Assembly: GCA_937982665.1 (NCBI GenBank)
Contig: CALJLD010000225.1
Coordinates: 1-26,355 of the forward strand
Direction of reading: 5' to 3'
From: an uncultured Planctomycetales bacterium
GTDB lineage: Bacteria > Planctomycetota > Planctomycetia > Pirellulales > S012-138
DNA: 26,355 nucleotides
The notes beneath the pieces are model-generated. The model had not been told where the DNA came from, did no database searches, and saw only the letters and a list, made by a program, of their open reading frames with translations. Position 1 is the stretch's first letter. Each line of letters opens with the position of its first letter. Positions 14,596 through 24,995 of the stretch are shown piece by piece. A program made the position numbers and the translations under genes.

Positions 14596-14943
14596 ATGAG
14601 CCTGTTTGAATCGCTCGTTTCGTTTCGCGGCGCTCGCAAAGCTCAACGAATTGCCGATGAGTTGGCGGACCGCCTGACGGATCGTGTTTGGGAAGAAGCC
14701 GGCGTCAAAGCCAGACATTTCTCGCTGGCCGAAGCTCGCGGCTATTTCCGGGCGCATAGCAATCGGATTGTCCGGGCAGAAATGCAGCGTAGCCAAACGA
14801 ACGCCAAGGCGGACAAGCTTGGCCCCTGGCAGTGGCAAGCCGTGGAGAGCCTTGCTTGTGAGACGATCGTAATTCGCGTGCTGCAACAATTGCTGCGATA
14901 CCGCAAACAACACGGAGAAGGCACTCGCCGCAAAGCGGCCTAG
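14596..14943 (+). CDS. Small helical protein of unknown function
   Basis: 115 residues, predicted largely helical, basic and rich in alanine and arginine (FRGARKAQRIADELADRLTDRVWEEAG, with YFRAHSNRIVRAEM in the middle and VLQQLLRYRKQ near the end). No signal peptide or membrane segment. I chose the ATG at 14596 because AAGG lies six bases upstream; an ATG two codons earlier overlaps that site. I do not recognise the family. It is followed after 53 bases by the HPt-like gene and then by the FliN-domain gene, all on the same strand, so a signalling or motility-related operon is possible but unproven. Confidence 0.6.
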   Translation: MSLFESLVSFRGARKAQRIADELADRLTDRVWEEAGVKARHFSLAEARGYFRAHSNRIVRAEMQRSQTNAKADKLGPWQWQAVESLACETIVIRVLQQLLRYRKQHGEGTRRKAA

Positions 14944-14996
14944 GCGCTGTGAGGGGGGTGCTGCGCAACCGAGAATCAGCTGGAGTTTTGGCAATC

Positions 14997-15344
14997 ATGG
15001 CGCCACCACCCCGTCCGCACCTGCCCAACCTTGGCCAAATGAGTCAAGGTTTGGAGCGCAGCACGAGCAAGATGGCGCGATTGGCGTCTTTGCTGCGTTC
15101 GCACCTCAACGAATTGACGATCGCCGCGGCGAAGCAGGATTGGGTCTATGCCCATCGTGTTTCGTCCGCGCTGGCGCGGTTGAGCCGCGCCGCTGGCGAT
15201 TCGGAAACACAGTCCGCCGCCGAAGCGGTTTGCTTTTGCATTGAACGCTCTGGCGATGCGGATCGGGTGTTGGCGGCCGTGCGAAGGCTGTGTCTTCCCT
15301 TGGCGTCATCGCTTGAAAGCGAGTTGGGCGAAACCGTGCGGTGA
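14997..15344 (+). CDS. Small helical protein, possibly HPt-like
   Basis: 115 residues from the ATG at 14997 (MAPPPRPHLPNLGQM). After a proline-rich start the protein is predicted all-helical. The pattern AKQDWVYAHRVSSALARLSRAAG followed by AAEAVCFCIERSGDADRVLAAVRRL resembles a histidine-phosphotransfer domain, in which the histidine of AHxLxGxA accepts phosphate and a second helix of the LExAxRxGD type follows. The match is weak: the glycine after the histidine is replaced by serine. A GTG at 14949 or 14958, close to a GAGGGGGG run, could be the true start. Neighbours are an unknown helical protein and a FliN-domain protein, which makes a phosphorelay or chemotaxis link plausible. Treat the function as a hypothesis. 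Confidence 0.5.
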   Translation: MAPPPRPHLPNLGQMSQGLERSTSKMARLASLLRSHLNELTIAAAKQDWVYAHRVSSALARLSRAAGDSETQSAAEAVCFCIERSGDADRVLAAVRRLCLPLASSLESELGETVR

Positions 15345-15515
15345 CAATCAAAGCGAGTCGTCATTGCCGGTAACTTCACCAAGCCGTGCTTGCGCTGCTG
15401 GCAAGCGAGTGTGCGGGTTGGGCAAAGAGTTCATGGGGCGATGTGCCGATAAACCATCTGCGGTACTTCTTGCCGCATTGGTGCACAACCTCGAAGGACG
15501 ACCAAGAGCGCCGGC

Positions 15516-16409
15516 ATGGATGCCCTGGGACCACAACTCGCCCAACCCATTTGCGAAGCCCTGACTGCCAAGCAGGACGAGTTGGCGTCGCTGCTGACTG
15601 CGGCTTTGGGCGGTGATTGCACAATCGGTGAGGTCAGCGTTCGCGAAGATGACGCATGGCGCGAGGAACTCAACGAAACTGCGCTGGCCGTTGGCTTTTT
15701 GACATCGGCCACCGGCTTGGTCTTGGCGTTGCCAAAGTCATTGATCGCCAGTCCCGAGGCAGCCGCCGCGGATAAGGCCTGGCGAACGCTTGGCGACAAG
15801 TTTCAAAGCGAGGTGCTCAATGAGCACTTCAATTCGACGTCCGTCCAGTTGACGGTGCCGGAAGATGCCGCGTACGTGGCTTCATCCTTGCAGGACGAGG
15901 CGGCGTGTGTGGACCTGGCCGTGCAGTTTGGCGACGCAACTCACAAGGCCCTGTTGGTCTTTCCGCTCGCCCACCTGATTTTGCTGTTCACGGAACCGCC
16001 ACCGGAGAGCGTCCCTACGGCGGAAGATTTTGTGGCGGCAGGAGTTGGCGAGGATGACTTCGCTGACGAAGAACTTGTCGGTCAGGCGGAAGCGAGTTCG
16101 CCGGCGCCTGTCTCATCGAGTCCTGGCGCCGCGCCGGATTTCGGCCATAGCTTGATGCAAATCAAGCTGCCGGTGATGGTTTCGCTGGCGCGAAAAAAGT
16201 TGCAGGTGAAGAACATCTTGGAGATTGCGCCAGGCAGCTTGATTCAATTCGACAAGTTTTGCGAAGACTTGTTGGATGTGGAAGCGGCCGAGCATCGCAT
16301 TGCCCGGGGCGAAGCCGTCAAAGTTGGCGACAAGTTCGGCATTCGCATCACGTCACTGGTGCTTCCGCCGGAGCGGTTTGTGACAGTCCGAAAAGAGAGC
16401 GATGCATAA
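15516..16409 (+). CDS. FliN/SpoA-domain protein (FliY-like architecture)
   Basis: 297 residues. The C-terminal ~75 residues (about 212-288) form a FliN/FliM C-terminal (SpoA) domain: LMQIKLPVMVSLARKKLQVKN, then EIAPGSLIQFDK, then IARGEAVKVGDKFGIRITSL, all in the expected order with the GxVxxLDK and ARGEVVxVxxxFGxRI signatures slightly altered. The N-terminal ~155 residues are a separate alpha/beta domain (repeated GFLTSATGLVLALPKS and KALLVFPLAHLILLF), perhaps related to CheC/FliY/FliM middle domains. An acidic, Ala/Ser/Pro-rich linker (~160-208) joins the two. FliN-type domains form the C-ring of flagella and type III secretion systems. No other flagellar gene lies in the window, so this copy is separated from such clusters. 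The ATG at 15516 has only a weak AAGAG upstream. Confidence 0.78.
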   Translation: MDALGPQLAQPICEALTAKQDELASLLTAALGGDCTIGEVSVREDDAWREELNETALAVGFLTSATGLVLALPKSLIASPEAAAADKAWRTLGDKFQSEVLNEHFNSTSVQLTVPEDAAYVASSLQDEAACVDLAVQFGDATHKALLVFPLAHLILLFTEPPPESVPTAEDFVAAGVGEDDFADEELVGQAEASSPAPVSSSPGAAPDFGHSLMQIKLPVMVSLARKKLQVKNILEIAPGSLIQFDKFCEDLLDVEAAEHRIARGEAVKVGDKFGIRITSLVLPPERFVTVRKESDA

Positions 16410-16486
16410 CGACGCACGGCAATTGATGCTTTTAGTTGCAATGCGACGATGCTTGCTGGCTTGTTGTACATACGAACGGGCACTGC

Positions 16487-17018
16487 TTAAACCAGCACAC
16501 CATCCACCGGCTGCAGAAGTTCCGGTACCGGCGACTCATCCAGATGTTGCCGAAGATTGACTTCGATGGTGCGGCAAAGAGCGGTTAAAGGAAGCTGCTC
16601 ATCCGCCGTGCCAAATGGGTCCTCGATTTCATCGCCGATTTCTTCCAGCCCCAGGAAAGCGTGCGAGATCAAGAAGACCACGACAGGCGTGAGGACTCCG
16701 ACTGAACTTAGAATGCCAAAGGGCAAAGTGAAGCAATAGAACGCGATGATTCGGTGGACGAGGATGGTATAGGCGAACGGAATCGGCGTGTTCTTGATGC
16801 GTTCGCACGCGCCTTGGATGTCAGTCATTGTGGTCAGGCTGTCTTCCAAGATGGCCAAGTGGTAGCGGTCAATCCATCCCAGCCGCCATGCCCAGCGGAT
16901 GCGCTCGCCCATTCGGCGCAGCAGTGATCAGCAAGATTCGCGGCGAAGTTCGCTTCAAACTCGTGCCCTGCAGGGCAAACAGCTTCTGCAGCCAGGTTCG
17001 TTCTTTCTTGACAATCAC
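16487..17018 (-). pseudogene. Bestrophin-family anion channel gene with internal deletion and frameshift
   Basis: Two frames of the minus strand together give the two ends of a bestrophin-like (UPF0187, YneE-type) channel. From a GTG at 17018, preceded by AGGA, the frame reads MIVKKERTWLQKLF and continues to RILLITA (about 33 residues), the standard N-terminus. From about 16925 a different frame gives LLRRMGERIRWAWRLG and continues through CERIKNTPIPFAY, the membrane segments IIAFYCFTLPFGIL and VGVLTPVVVFLIS, and GDEIEDPFG to the stop at 16487. That is the C-terminal half of the family. Members are about 300 residues; roughly 120 residues covering the first membrane helices and FRNNxxYxRWWE region are absent. 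The gene is thus a remnant. The shorter frame alone (ATG 16912, 141 aa) could still make a fragment. It lies downstream of carbonic anhydrase on the same strand. Confidence 0.82.
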
Positions 17019-17196
17019 GAGTCCTGCCTGGGTTCAAATCAAATGCAATTTGGGAACAATGCTCGCTAGGGTGCGTGCGCGAGAAGGTCAATTAACTCGC
17101 TTGAGTTTGGGTCGGCTGCCGCGGTGCAGGCGCAGTCCAGCCTTGGCCATCCGCCCTTTTTCGACGGCAGGTGCGGTGGACTTACGAACCGGGAGA

Positions 17197-17826
17197 TTAC
17201 TTCTTTCCAGACGAATCCAGCGCAGCGAATCGCTTTTCATCGGGATCGTACGCATAGATGCGACCATCCTCAAACGTATAAACCCACGCGTGCAGGTTAA
17301 GCACACCTTGCGCCAACTTGGATGCGACAGACGGGTGCGTGCGAAGGTTGTCCAACTGTACGAGAACATTCTCTTTGATGGCAGCTGTCATCAACTCGTC
17401 GCCGGACACGTCCGCGTACTTGTCTTCGACAATCTGCTTCGTCGTCGAAGCGTGTTTGAGCCACTGTGCGACGGTGGGCAACTTCTCCAACTTTTGCGGG
17501 TTCAACAGCCCCGCGACCGCTCCACATTGTGAATGACCGCAGACGACGATGTCAGAAACTCCAAGCCCCGTGACGGCAAACTCCACCGCGGCGGCCTCGC
17601 CACCGTTGGAAGCCCCATACGGCGGGATCATGTTGCCAGCATTGCGGAGCACAAACAGATCGCCCGGCTCTGCCTGCGTGACAAGACTGGGATCGATCCG
17701 GGAATCGCTGCAAGTGATGAACAGCACGTCCGGGTTTTGGCCATGGGAAAGCCGCTCGAACAACTCCTGCTGTGTTCCAAAGACGTCTTCCTGATATGTG
17801 TGTACGCCGCGGATGATCTTTTCCAT
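17197..17826 (-). CDS. Beta-class carbonic anhydrase
   Basis: 209 residues. It interconverts carbon dioxide and bicarbonate using zinc. The metal ligands are Cys39 in ITCSDSRI, His98 and Cys101 in CGHSQCGA, with the Asp41-Arg43 catalytic dyad in CSDSR. Also visible are the family's RNAGNMIPPYG and GGEAAAVEFAVTGLGV segments. No signal peptide, so it acts in the cytoplasm. The start ATG at 17826 has GGAG six bases upstream. The gene is divergent from a winged-helix regulator across an AT-rich region and is followed on the same strand by the broken bestrophin gene. Confidence 0.95.
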   Translation of the reverse strand: MEKIIRGVHTYQEDVFGTQQELFERLSHGQNPDVLFITCSDSRIDPSLVTQAEPGDLFVLRNAGNMIPPYGASNGGEAAAVEFAVTGLGVSDIVVCGHSQCGAVAGLLNPQKLEKLPTVAQWLKHASTTKQIVEDKYADVSGDELMTAAIKENVLVQLDNLRTHPSVASKLAQGVLNLHAWVYTFEDGRIYAYDPDEKRFAALDSSGKK

Positions 17827-17898
17827 GGGGAGCTCCGGCTATGTTTGCGGGGCGTTGTTTGGTGTTGCGGCAAGCTGCGGCCGCAACGCGTTCATGCG

Positions 17899-17970
17899 AA
17901 TGTTATTATACGACAAATATTTCGTCAATATATTATCGCGTAAATACTATCGCATTTGTGAATAAATCGG
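17899..17970. promoter_or_regulatory. AT-rich control region between carbonic anhydrase and its divergent regulator
   Basis: The stretch is strikingly AT-rich against its GC-rich surroundings. It contains two similar blocks 27 bases apart, TATTATACGACAAATATT (17904-17921) and TATTATCGCGTAAATACT (17931-17948), and a near-palindrome GAC-AAATATTT-C-GTC (17912-17926). A third partial copy starts near 17945. It can supply -10 boxes for both directions and two sites for a dimeric regulator. Binding by the neighbouring winged-helix protein is inferred from position. Confidence 0.5.
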
Positions 17971-18052
17971 GTAGGATTGGGGCAGTTTGAATGTTGCTGT
18001 CAGCCCGCCAAACGATGCTCCGCTTGTAATCACTGTGGCTTGGACGGCCCTG

Positions 18053-18397
18053 ATGAAGAAATCGCCTGCTAAAAAGAACGCTCGCCAAACCCAAACGATT
18101 GGAAACGCGTCTGCCGAGCATGCCTCGCGCTGGACTTTTCTAACCAATCACGCCCACGTGCTGGCCGGGTTGGATTCCAATCCGGAGATTGTTCTGCGAC
18201 AAGTGGCCGCTTGTGTTGGGATTACGGAACGAGCTGTGCAGCGGATCATTCAAGACTTGGAGGAATGCGGCTTTATCAAGCGAGAACGCGTGGGCCGACA
18301 GAACCGTTATCGCGTTCGCAAGAGCCAGCCGCTGCGACACCCGATTGAAGCCCATCGAACAATTGGCGATTTGTTGCGGTTGATCGCGGCCGAGTAG
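18053..18397 (+). CDS. Winged helix-turn-helix regulator (MarR/ArsR-like fold)
   Basis: 114 residues from the ATG at 18053. After a lysine-rich start (MKKSPAKKNARQ) comes a single winged-helix domain: RWTFLTNHAHVLAGL, then the HTH VLRQVAACVGITERAVQRIIQDLEECG, then the wing FIKRERVGRQNRYRV, and a conserved C-terminal tail LRHPIEAHRTIGDLL. This layout, with WTFLTNHAHVL and LRHPxEAH, belongs to a small bacterial regulator family without a well-known ligand. Alternative upstream starts (TTG 17987, GTG 18035) are less likely. The gene is divergent from carbonic anhydrase and the two share an AT-rich region with repeated sites, so it probably controls that gene. It converges on RNase R. Confidence 0.82.
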   Translation: MKKSPAKKNARQTQTIGNASAEHASRWTFLTNHAHVLAGLDSNPEIVLRQVAACVGITERAVQRIIQDLEECGFIKRERVGRQNRYRVRKSQPLRHPIEAHRTIGDLLRLIAAE

Positions 18398-18468
18398 CAT
18401 CGCGTTTTCTCTGCCTCTTGCTATGCAGATGTTTTTTGGCGATCAGATTGCGCTACCCGACGAGATCA

Positions 18469-20805
<2,337 letters not shown>

Positions 20806-21150
20806 GAAAGGATTCTGTATGGCAATTTGGCCGAGGTTGGCCCTAGAGAGGTTCTTCCCGCGATTGACTTAGGACCAGCGAGAAGGTGGTCTAAGAATAA
20901 TAATGTAGCGGGGCGAAGCGCGATATGCCCAAGGCGTGATATGCTCAAGCGCAAATCCGCGTGGAATTGCTGATAAGACCCGTGGAAGGTGCAATGGGTT
21001 CGGCATTTTCGGCCGTTTTTTCCCAACGTCCGTATGATTTGCCGCCAACGTTCCCGACCCCGGCACGTTTTGTTTGCCACCGACACTGGGGGCGCGGCAC
21101 AATATTGGCGATCTCTGGTCGTGTTAGAAACCCGATGAAAAGGAACAATC
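20806..21150. other. Divergent intergenic region rnr / double thioredoxin gene
   Basis: 345 bases without a gene. It holds an imperfect inverted repeat CTTAGGACCA / TGGTCTAAG (20868-20877 and 20887-20895) and a tandem 16-base-period pair GCGATATGCCCAAG / GTGATATGCTCAAG (20920-20933 and 20936-20949, 12 of 14 identical). Promoters for both genes must lie here, but I cannot place them with confidence. Confidence 0.4.
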
Positions 21151-22107
21151 ATGTTGAGAACTCGTTGGCTGACCGGCTTCCTAATGACGGCTGGTCTCAT
21201 CGCCGTGCTGTTGGCATCTCCGGCGACCGCCCAAGATACACAAACGGATCAGAAGCAAGCCCAGGAGGGTCCGCCCAAGATCTACGATGAAGCCGCCGAC
21301 GCAAAAGCCGATATTGCCGCGGCCTTGGTCAAAGCCAAGAAAGACAACAAGCGAGTGTTGATCCAATACGGCGGCAACTGGTGCGGCTGGTGTCATCTGT
21401 TGCACAAAGTGTTTGAAGAAGATAGTGCGGTCTCGCGGACGCTGTCGTATGAGTACGAAGTTGTGATGGTCGACATCGGGCGGTGGGACAAGAACATCGA
21501 CCTGGTCGAGAAATATGACGCCAAGATCAAAGAGGCCGGAGTTCCGTATCTCACGGTCTTGAGCGCGGACGGCGAGGTTGTCACCAACCAGAACACCAGC
21601 GACCTGGAAGAAGGCGACCATCACGACGTCGCCAAGGTCAACGAGTTCTTGACCGCCAACGCCGCCGCGCCGCTCAGTGCGGAAACAGTGCTAACTGAAG
21701 GAATTGCCAAAGCCAAGGCCGAAGGCAAGACGGCGTTCGTCCACTTGGGAGCGCCGTGGTGCGGTTGGTGTCATCGGCTGGAAGACTTCATGGCCGCGCA
21801 TGAGGAACTTTTCGCCAAGTATTTTGTCGATATCAAGATCGATACCGACCGCATGGACGGCGGTAAGGAAGTGGCCGCGCGTCTGCGCGGCGGCGCATCC
21901 GGAGGAATTCCGTGGATGGTCTTCTTGGACGGCGCAGGCCAGGAAGTCATCAACTCGGACGGACCCAATGGCAACGTAGGCTATCCGGTGCAGCCTGAAG
22001 AGATCGCTCACTTTGTGCGGATGCTGGAAACCGTAAATGTGAGCGAGGAGGATCGCGTGACCTTCGCCAAATTGCTGGAAGAAGCCGGCGCGGAATTCCG
22101 CAGATAG
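21151..22107 (+). CDS. Secreted protein with two thioredoxin domains
   Basis: 318 residues. A signal peptide (GFLMTAGLIAVLLASPATAQ, cleavage near 28) sends it across the cytoplasmic membrane. Two thioredoxin-like domains follow, about 45-170 and 178-300, each with the same active site NWCGWCH/PWCGWCH (Cys78/Cys81 and Cys204/Cys207). Cis-proline segments occur as VPYLTVL (131-137) and IPWMVFL. The WCGWCHxL motif with a following FEE/FMA helix resembles the thioredoxin_7/DUF255 type. A disulfide reductase or oxidase role outside the cytoplasm is likely; the partner is unknown. AAGGA seven bases before the ATG at 21151 supports the start. A hairpin terminator with a T-run follows 33 bases after the stop. 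Confidence 0.9.
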   Translation: MLRTRWLTGFLMTAGLIAVLLASPATAQDTQTDQKQAQEGPPKIYDEAADAKADIAAALVKAKKDNKRVLIQYGGNWCGWCHLLHKVFEEDSAVSRTLSYEYEVVMVDIGRWDKNIDLVEKYDAKIKEAGVPYLTVLSADGEVVTNQNTSDLEEGDHHDVAKVNEFLTANAAAPLSAETVLTEGIAKAKAEGKTAFVHLGAPWCGWCHRLEDFMAAHEELFAKYFVDIKIDTDRMDGGKEVAARLRGGASGGIPWMVFLDGAGQEVINSDGPNGNVGYPVQPEEIAHFVRMLETVNVSEEDRVTFAKLLEEAGAEFRR

Positions 22108-22140
22108 ATCGAAGCGGAAACGACATTTTGATGGAAGCAA

Positions 22141-22175
22141 GCGGCCAGACTCACCACCTGGCCGCATTTCTTTTT
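22141..22175 (+). terminator. Rho-independent terminator of the thioredoxin-domain gene
   Basis: GCGGCCAG (22141-22148) and CTGGCCGC (22158-22165) form a perfect 8-base stem with a 9-base loop, followed by ATTTCTTTTT. It lies 33 bases after the stop codon. Confidence 0.85.
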
Positions 22176-22261
22176 GCCCAGAGCACTTGATCCGAATGGG
22201 ATGCGCATGGTCAAGAGGCTATGTCACGTGGGTATGTCACGCGGCCGGTTGGTACGAGTGG

Positions 22262-23848
22262 CTAATCTTCTCCGTCGGCGCCGCGTTGCTGCCACCAACC
22301 GCCGTTGGGCACAAAGTCCTCGTTGAGGAACCTCGCATGCTGCCGTTCCAGATTGCGGATGCGGGTTCTCTTGTCCCGTTCCAAATCCTGGGCGAACTTC
22401 TCGGCATCGAAGTTTGGATTCTCCGATGGCATTTCGGCCTCGGTCTCGGCCAGCCAGGCTCGCAGCTCTTGCCACATGGCTGCCGTGCGTTGTTGTTCAT
22501 CGGCCGCGCGGTCATTCTGCTCGCCCGGGTCATCGGCAACGTTGTACAACTCGTTGCGCCCATCCTCGTAGTAGTGGATCAACTTCCATTCGCCGCGGCG
22601 AAGAATGCCTGAAGGCTCGCCGCCTTGGTTGCCGTAATGCGGATAGTGCCAGATCAAGGGGCGGTCGGCGATCTCCTCGCCCTGCAACAGAGGTGCAAGG
22701 CTGACACCGTCCACTCTTTGACTCTCCGGAACCTGCAGCCCTGCCAGATCGACAAGCGTGGGATAGAGATCAATTCCGGAAACCGGCGTATCACTAGTGC
22801 CAGGCTGAATCTTCGCCGGCCAGGCGACGTAGTACGGTTCGCGAATGCCCCCTTCCCACTGGCGTCCCTTGCCTCCACGCAGCGGAAGGTTGCTGGTTGC
22901 CTTGCCATCGCCGGAAGAAACGCCACCGTTGTCGGACGTGAATACCACGATGGTATTCTCCGCCAGGCCTTGTGCTTCCAGCATGTCCAGGACGATGCCC
23001 ACTGCGTCGTCCATGGACTCAACCATTCCGGCATAGACAGGATGATCCTGCACCTGCCGTACAGGCAAACTTGTGCGATCGATGATGAAGCGATTGTTAG
23101 GCGGGTCCATTGCGGCCGCCTTCGCGCGGTACTTTCGCCACAACTCCTCGGTCGATTGAATCGGCGCGTGCACAGAATAAAACGAAAGGCATGCCAAGAA
23201 CGGCTGATCGCCAACGTTCTCCAAGAAACTCGCCGTCTCGTTTGCCAATCGCAACGGCAGCTGCTCACCGGGGGGTCCATCGGTCAATTCGGGATTGTTG
23301 TACGGCGCGAAGAATCCGCCCGGCGGAGATCCGCGGTTGAAGCCACCGACGTTGATTTCAAATCCATGATCGTCAGGGTGAGAGCCCACGCTGCCCAGAT
23401 GCCACTTCCCGGCGAAGAAAGTGCGGTAGCCAGCCGCACGAAAGACCTCAGCAAGAGTTGTTTCTTCAGCCGGCAAAGCGTTCCGATAGAAGGCCGGCAA
23501 CAGCTTGGTATTCCGCTTCCAGGCGGTCCCGTGCGGAGCGCCAATGTAATCGGTGATTTTCACACGCGCCGGATACTTACCGGTATGAATTGCGGCCCGA
23601 GACGGACTGCAAACCTGGCATGCGGCATAGCCTTGCGTGAAACGCATCCCGCGCGCGGCCAGCCGGTCAATATTCGGCGTTTCGTAGAATGTGCTTCCTT
23701 CGCAGCTCAAATCGCGCCAGCCGAGGTCATCGGCAACGATGAGTAGGACGTTGGGCTGGTTAGCCGGCGGGTCCGCAGCGATTGCTATAGTTGCGAAACT
23801 GACCAGAACGAGCGTGGCAACGCATATCAGTATTGGAATTCGGGTCAT
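22262..23848 (-). CDS. Secreted sulfatase (S1 family, arylsulfatase-like)
   Basis: 528 residues from the ATG at 23848 (MTRIPILICV), which has GGAAGA upstream; the frame extends to 23923 without support. A signal peptide (ICVATLVLVSFATIAIAAD) is followed by the alkaline phosphatase-like sulfatase fold. Metal ligands Asp40-Asp41 lie in NVLLIVADDLGW. The formylglycine motif is CSPSR (Cys80-Arg84) followed by AAIHTGKYPAR, so activation needs a formylglycine-generating enzyme, not seen in the window. GKWHLG and FTSDNGG give the remaining active-site lysine, histidine and Asp-Asn. The C-terminal subdomain ends with the GEWKLIHYYEDG and ELYNVADDPGEQND block typical of planctomycete sulfatases. Substrates of such enzymes are usually sulfated polysaccharides; the specific one is unknown. 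Divergent from the EEP-family gene. Confidence 0.95.
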   Translation of the reverse strand: MTRIPILICVATLVLVSFATIAIAADPPANQPNVLLIVADDLGWRDLSCEGSTFYETPNIDRLAARGMRFTQGYAACQVCSPSRAAIHTGKYPARVKITDYIGAPHGTAWKRNTKLLPAFYRNALPAEETTLAEVFRAAGYRTFFAGKWHLGSVGSHPDDHGFEINVGGFNRGSPPGGFFAPYNNPELTDGPPGEQLPLRLANETASFLENVGDQPFLACLSFYSVHAPIQSTEELWRKYRAKAAAMDPPNNRFIIDRTSLPVRQVQDHPVYAGMVESMDDAVGIVLDMLEAQGLAENTIVVFTSDNGGVSSGDGKATSNLPLRGGKGRQWEGGIREPYYVAWPAKIQPGTSDTPVSGIDLYPTLVDLAGLQVPESQRVDGVSLAPLLQGEEIADRPLIWHYPHYGNQGGEPSGILRRGEWKLIHYYEDGRNELYNVADDPGEQNDRAADEQQRTAAMWQELRAWLAETEAEMPSENPNFDAEKFAQDLERDKRTRIRNLERQHARFLNEDFVPNGGWWQQRGADGED

Positions 23849-23995
23849 AAGAGTCTTCCAGATGGCGGTGCGCGCTTGGCCGTAGTTGTGAAATGCCCAA
23901 GAAGCATTGGCATTCCCGGTCACGGTTCACCAAGATAACTGGACGAAATCCGCATGTCGAACATTGCCTGGTTCGTGACTCACTCCGGAAATCCC

Positions 23996-24994
23996 ATGGC
24001 GAAGAAGTATTTGTTGATCGTCGTTGTCTACTGGTTTGTCTTCGCTGCACCGTTTTCTGCGGTTCAAGCCCAAGCGTTAGAAGTCAGCGAGCAAGATATC
24101 TTCCGCGTGCTTTCCTGGAACGTCTTGCACGGCGCCAATGATGTCGAACGCGGTGCGGAAAAAGCGTTGGCCATCATTCGTGAGGTGCAGCCAGACGTCG
24201 TGTTGATGCAGGAGAGTTATGACATTGATGGTGATCGACCGACTTTGGGCCGCTGGCTGGCCGCGGAGTTGGGCTGGAATGCCTATCAGGACGAAAGCCC
24301 TCACTTGTGCGTGCTTACTCCGTTGCAACTGAAGGAGACATTTTTTCACGACGCCTGGCATGGGTTGGGGGCCAGGCTGATCGACGAGCAAGGTCGCGAG
24401 TTGATCGCGTATAGCATTTGGATTGATTACCGCTCGTACATCACAGCGGATTTGCGAGACAACCCGGACATCAGCGACGAAGAGTTGTTGGCCGCCGAGA
24501 ACGTGCGCTCCACCCGTATGCAGGAAGCCCAGGCGATCCTCGAACACTTGAAGACAACAGGTCAATTCGAGGCTGATGTTCCGTTGCTTGTCGGCGGCGA
24601 TTGGAACACGCCTTCGCACTTGGACTGGACTGTGGACACAGCGCGTGTGTTCAAGCGAAGACGAGCTTTGGCACTGCCGGTGAGCACGGCCGTCCATGCG
24701 GCTGGATTCACGGACACATTTCGCGCTGTGCATCCCAACCCTGTGCAACATCCCGGCATCACCTGGTCGCCAATGTTCCGTACGTCGGGCGGCAAAGAGC
24801 AAGGTTTTGAGCGAATCGACCGCGTTTGCTTGAAGAACTCGCAAACACCAAATGACGGTTGGGCGTTGCAACCGGTCGCGGCGAAAGTGCTTCCAGAAGT
24901 TTGGGAGGATGAGAGCATCCCTATTGCCGAGCGAGAATTCCCATCCGATCACGGAGCAGTACTGATCGACTTTGTTTGGAAGCGATCAAATTGA
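23996..24994 (+). CDS. Secreted endonuclease/exonuclease/phosphatase-family protein
   Basis: 332 residues from the ATG at 23996 (MAKKYLLIVVVYWFVF), giving a signal peptide with cleavage near AVQAQA. The EEP fold is shown in order by SWNVLHG (metal Asn), DVVLMQES (catalytic Glu), GGDWNTPSHLDWT (Asp and Asn of the GDxN motif), ERIDRV and the final FPSDHGAVLIDF (Asp-His pair). These enzymes hydrolyse phosphodiesters in DNA, RNA, inositol phosphates or sphingomyelin; with a signal peptide the substrate is extracytoplasmic, perhaps nucleic acid or phospholipid used as a phosphate source. An ATG at 23954 is in frame but would place a polar stretch before the signal core. It converges on the glycosyltransferase gene, the two stop codons being adjacent. 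Confidence 0.88.
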   Translation: MAKKYLLIVVVYWFVFAAPFSAVQAQALEVSEQDIFRVLSWNVLHGANDVERGAEKALAIIREVQPDVVLMQESYDIDGDRPTLGRWLAAELGWNAYQDESPHLCVLTPLQLKETFFHDAWHGLGARLIDEQGRELIAYSIWIDYRSYITADLRDNPDISDEELLAAENVRSTRMQEAQAILEHLKTTGQFEADVPLLVGGDWNTPSHLDWTVDTARVFKRRRALALPVSTAVHAAGFTDTFRAVHPNPVQHPGITWSPMFRTSGGKEQGFERIDRVCLKNSQTPNDGWALQPVAAKVLPEVWEDESIPIAEREFPSDHGAVLIDFVWKRSN

Positions 24995-24995
24995 G

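Noticed and set aside
22625..23746. 373-residue plus-strand open frame opposite the sulfatase gene
   Set aside because: The minus strand carries every sulfatase motif; the antisense frame has no recognisable feature.
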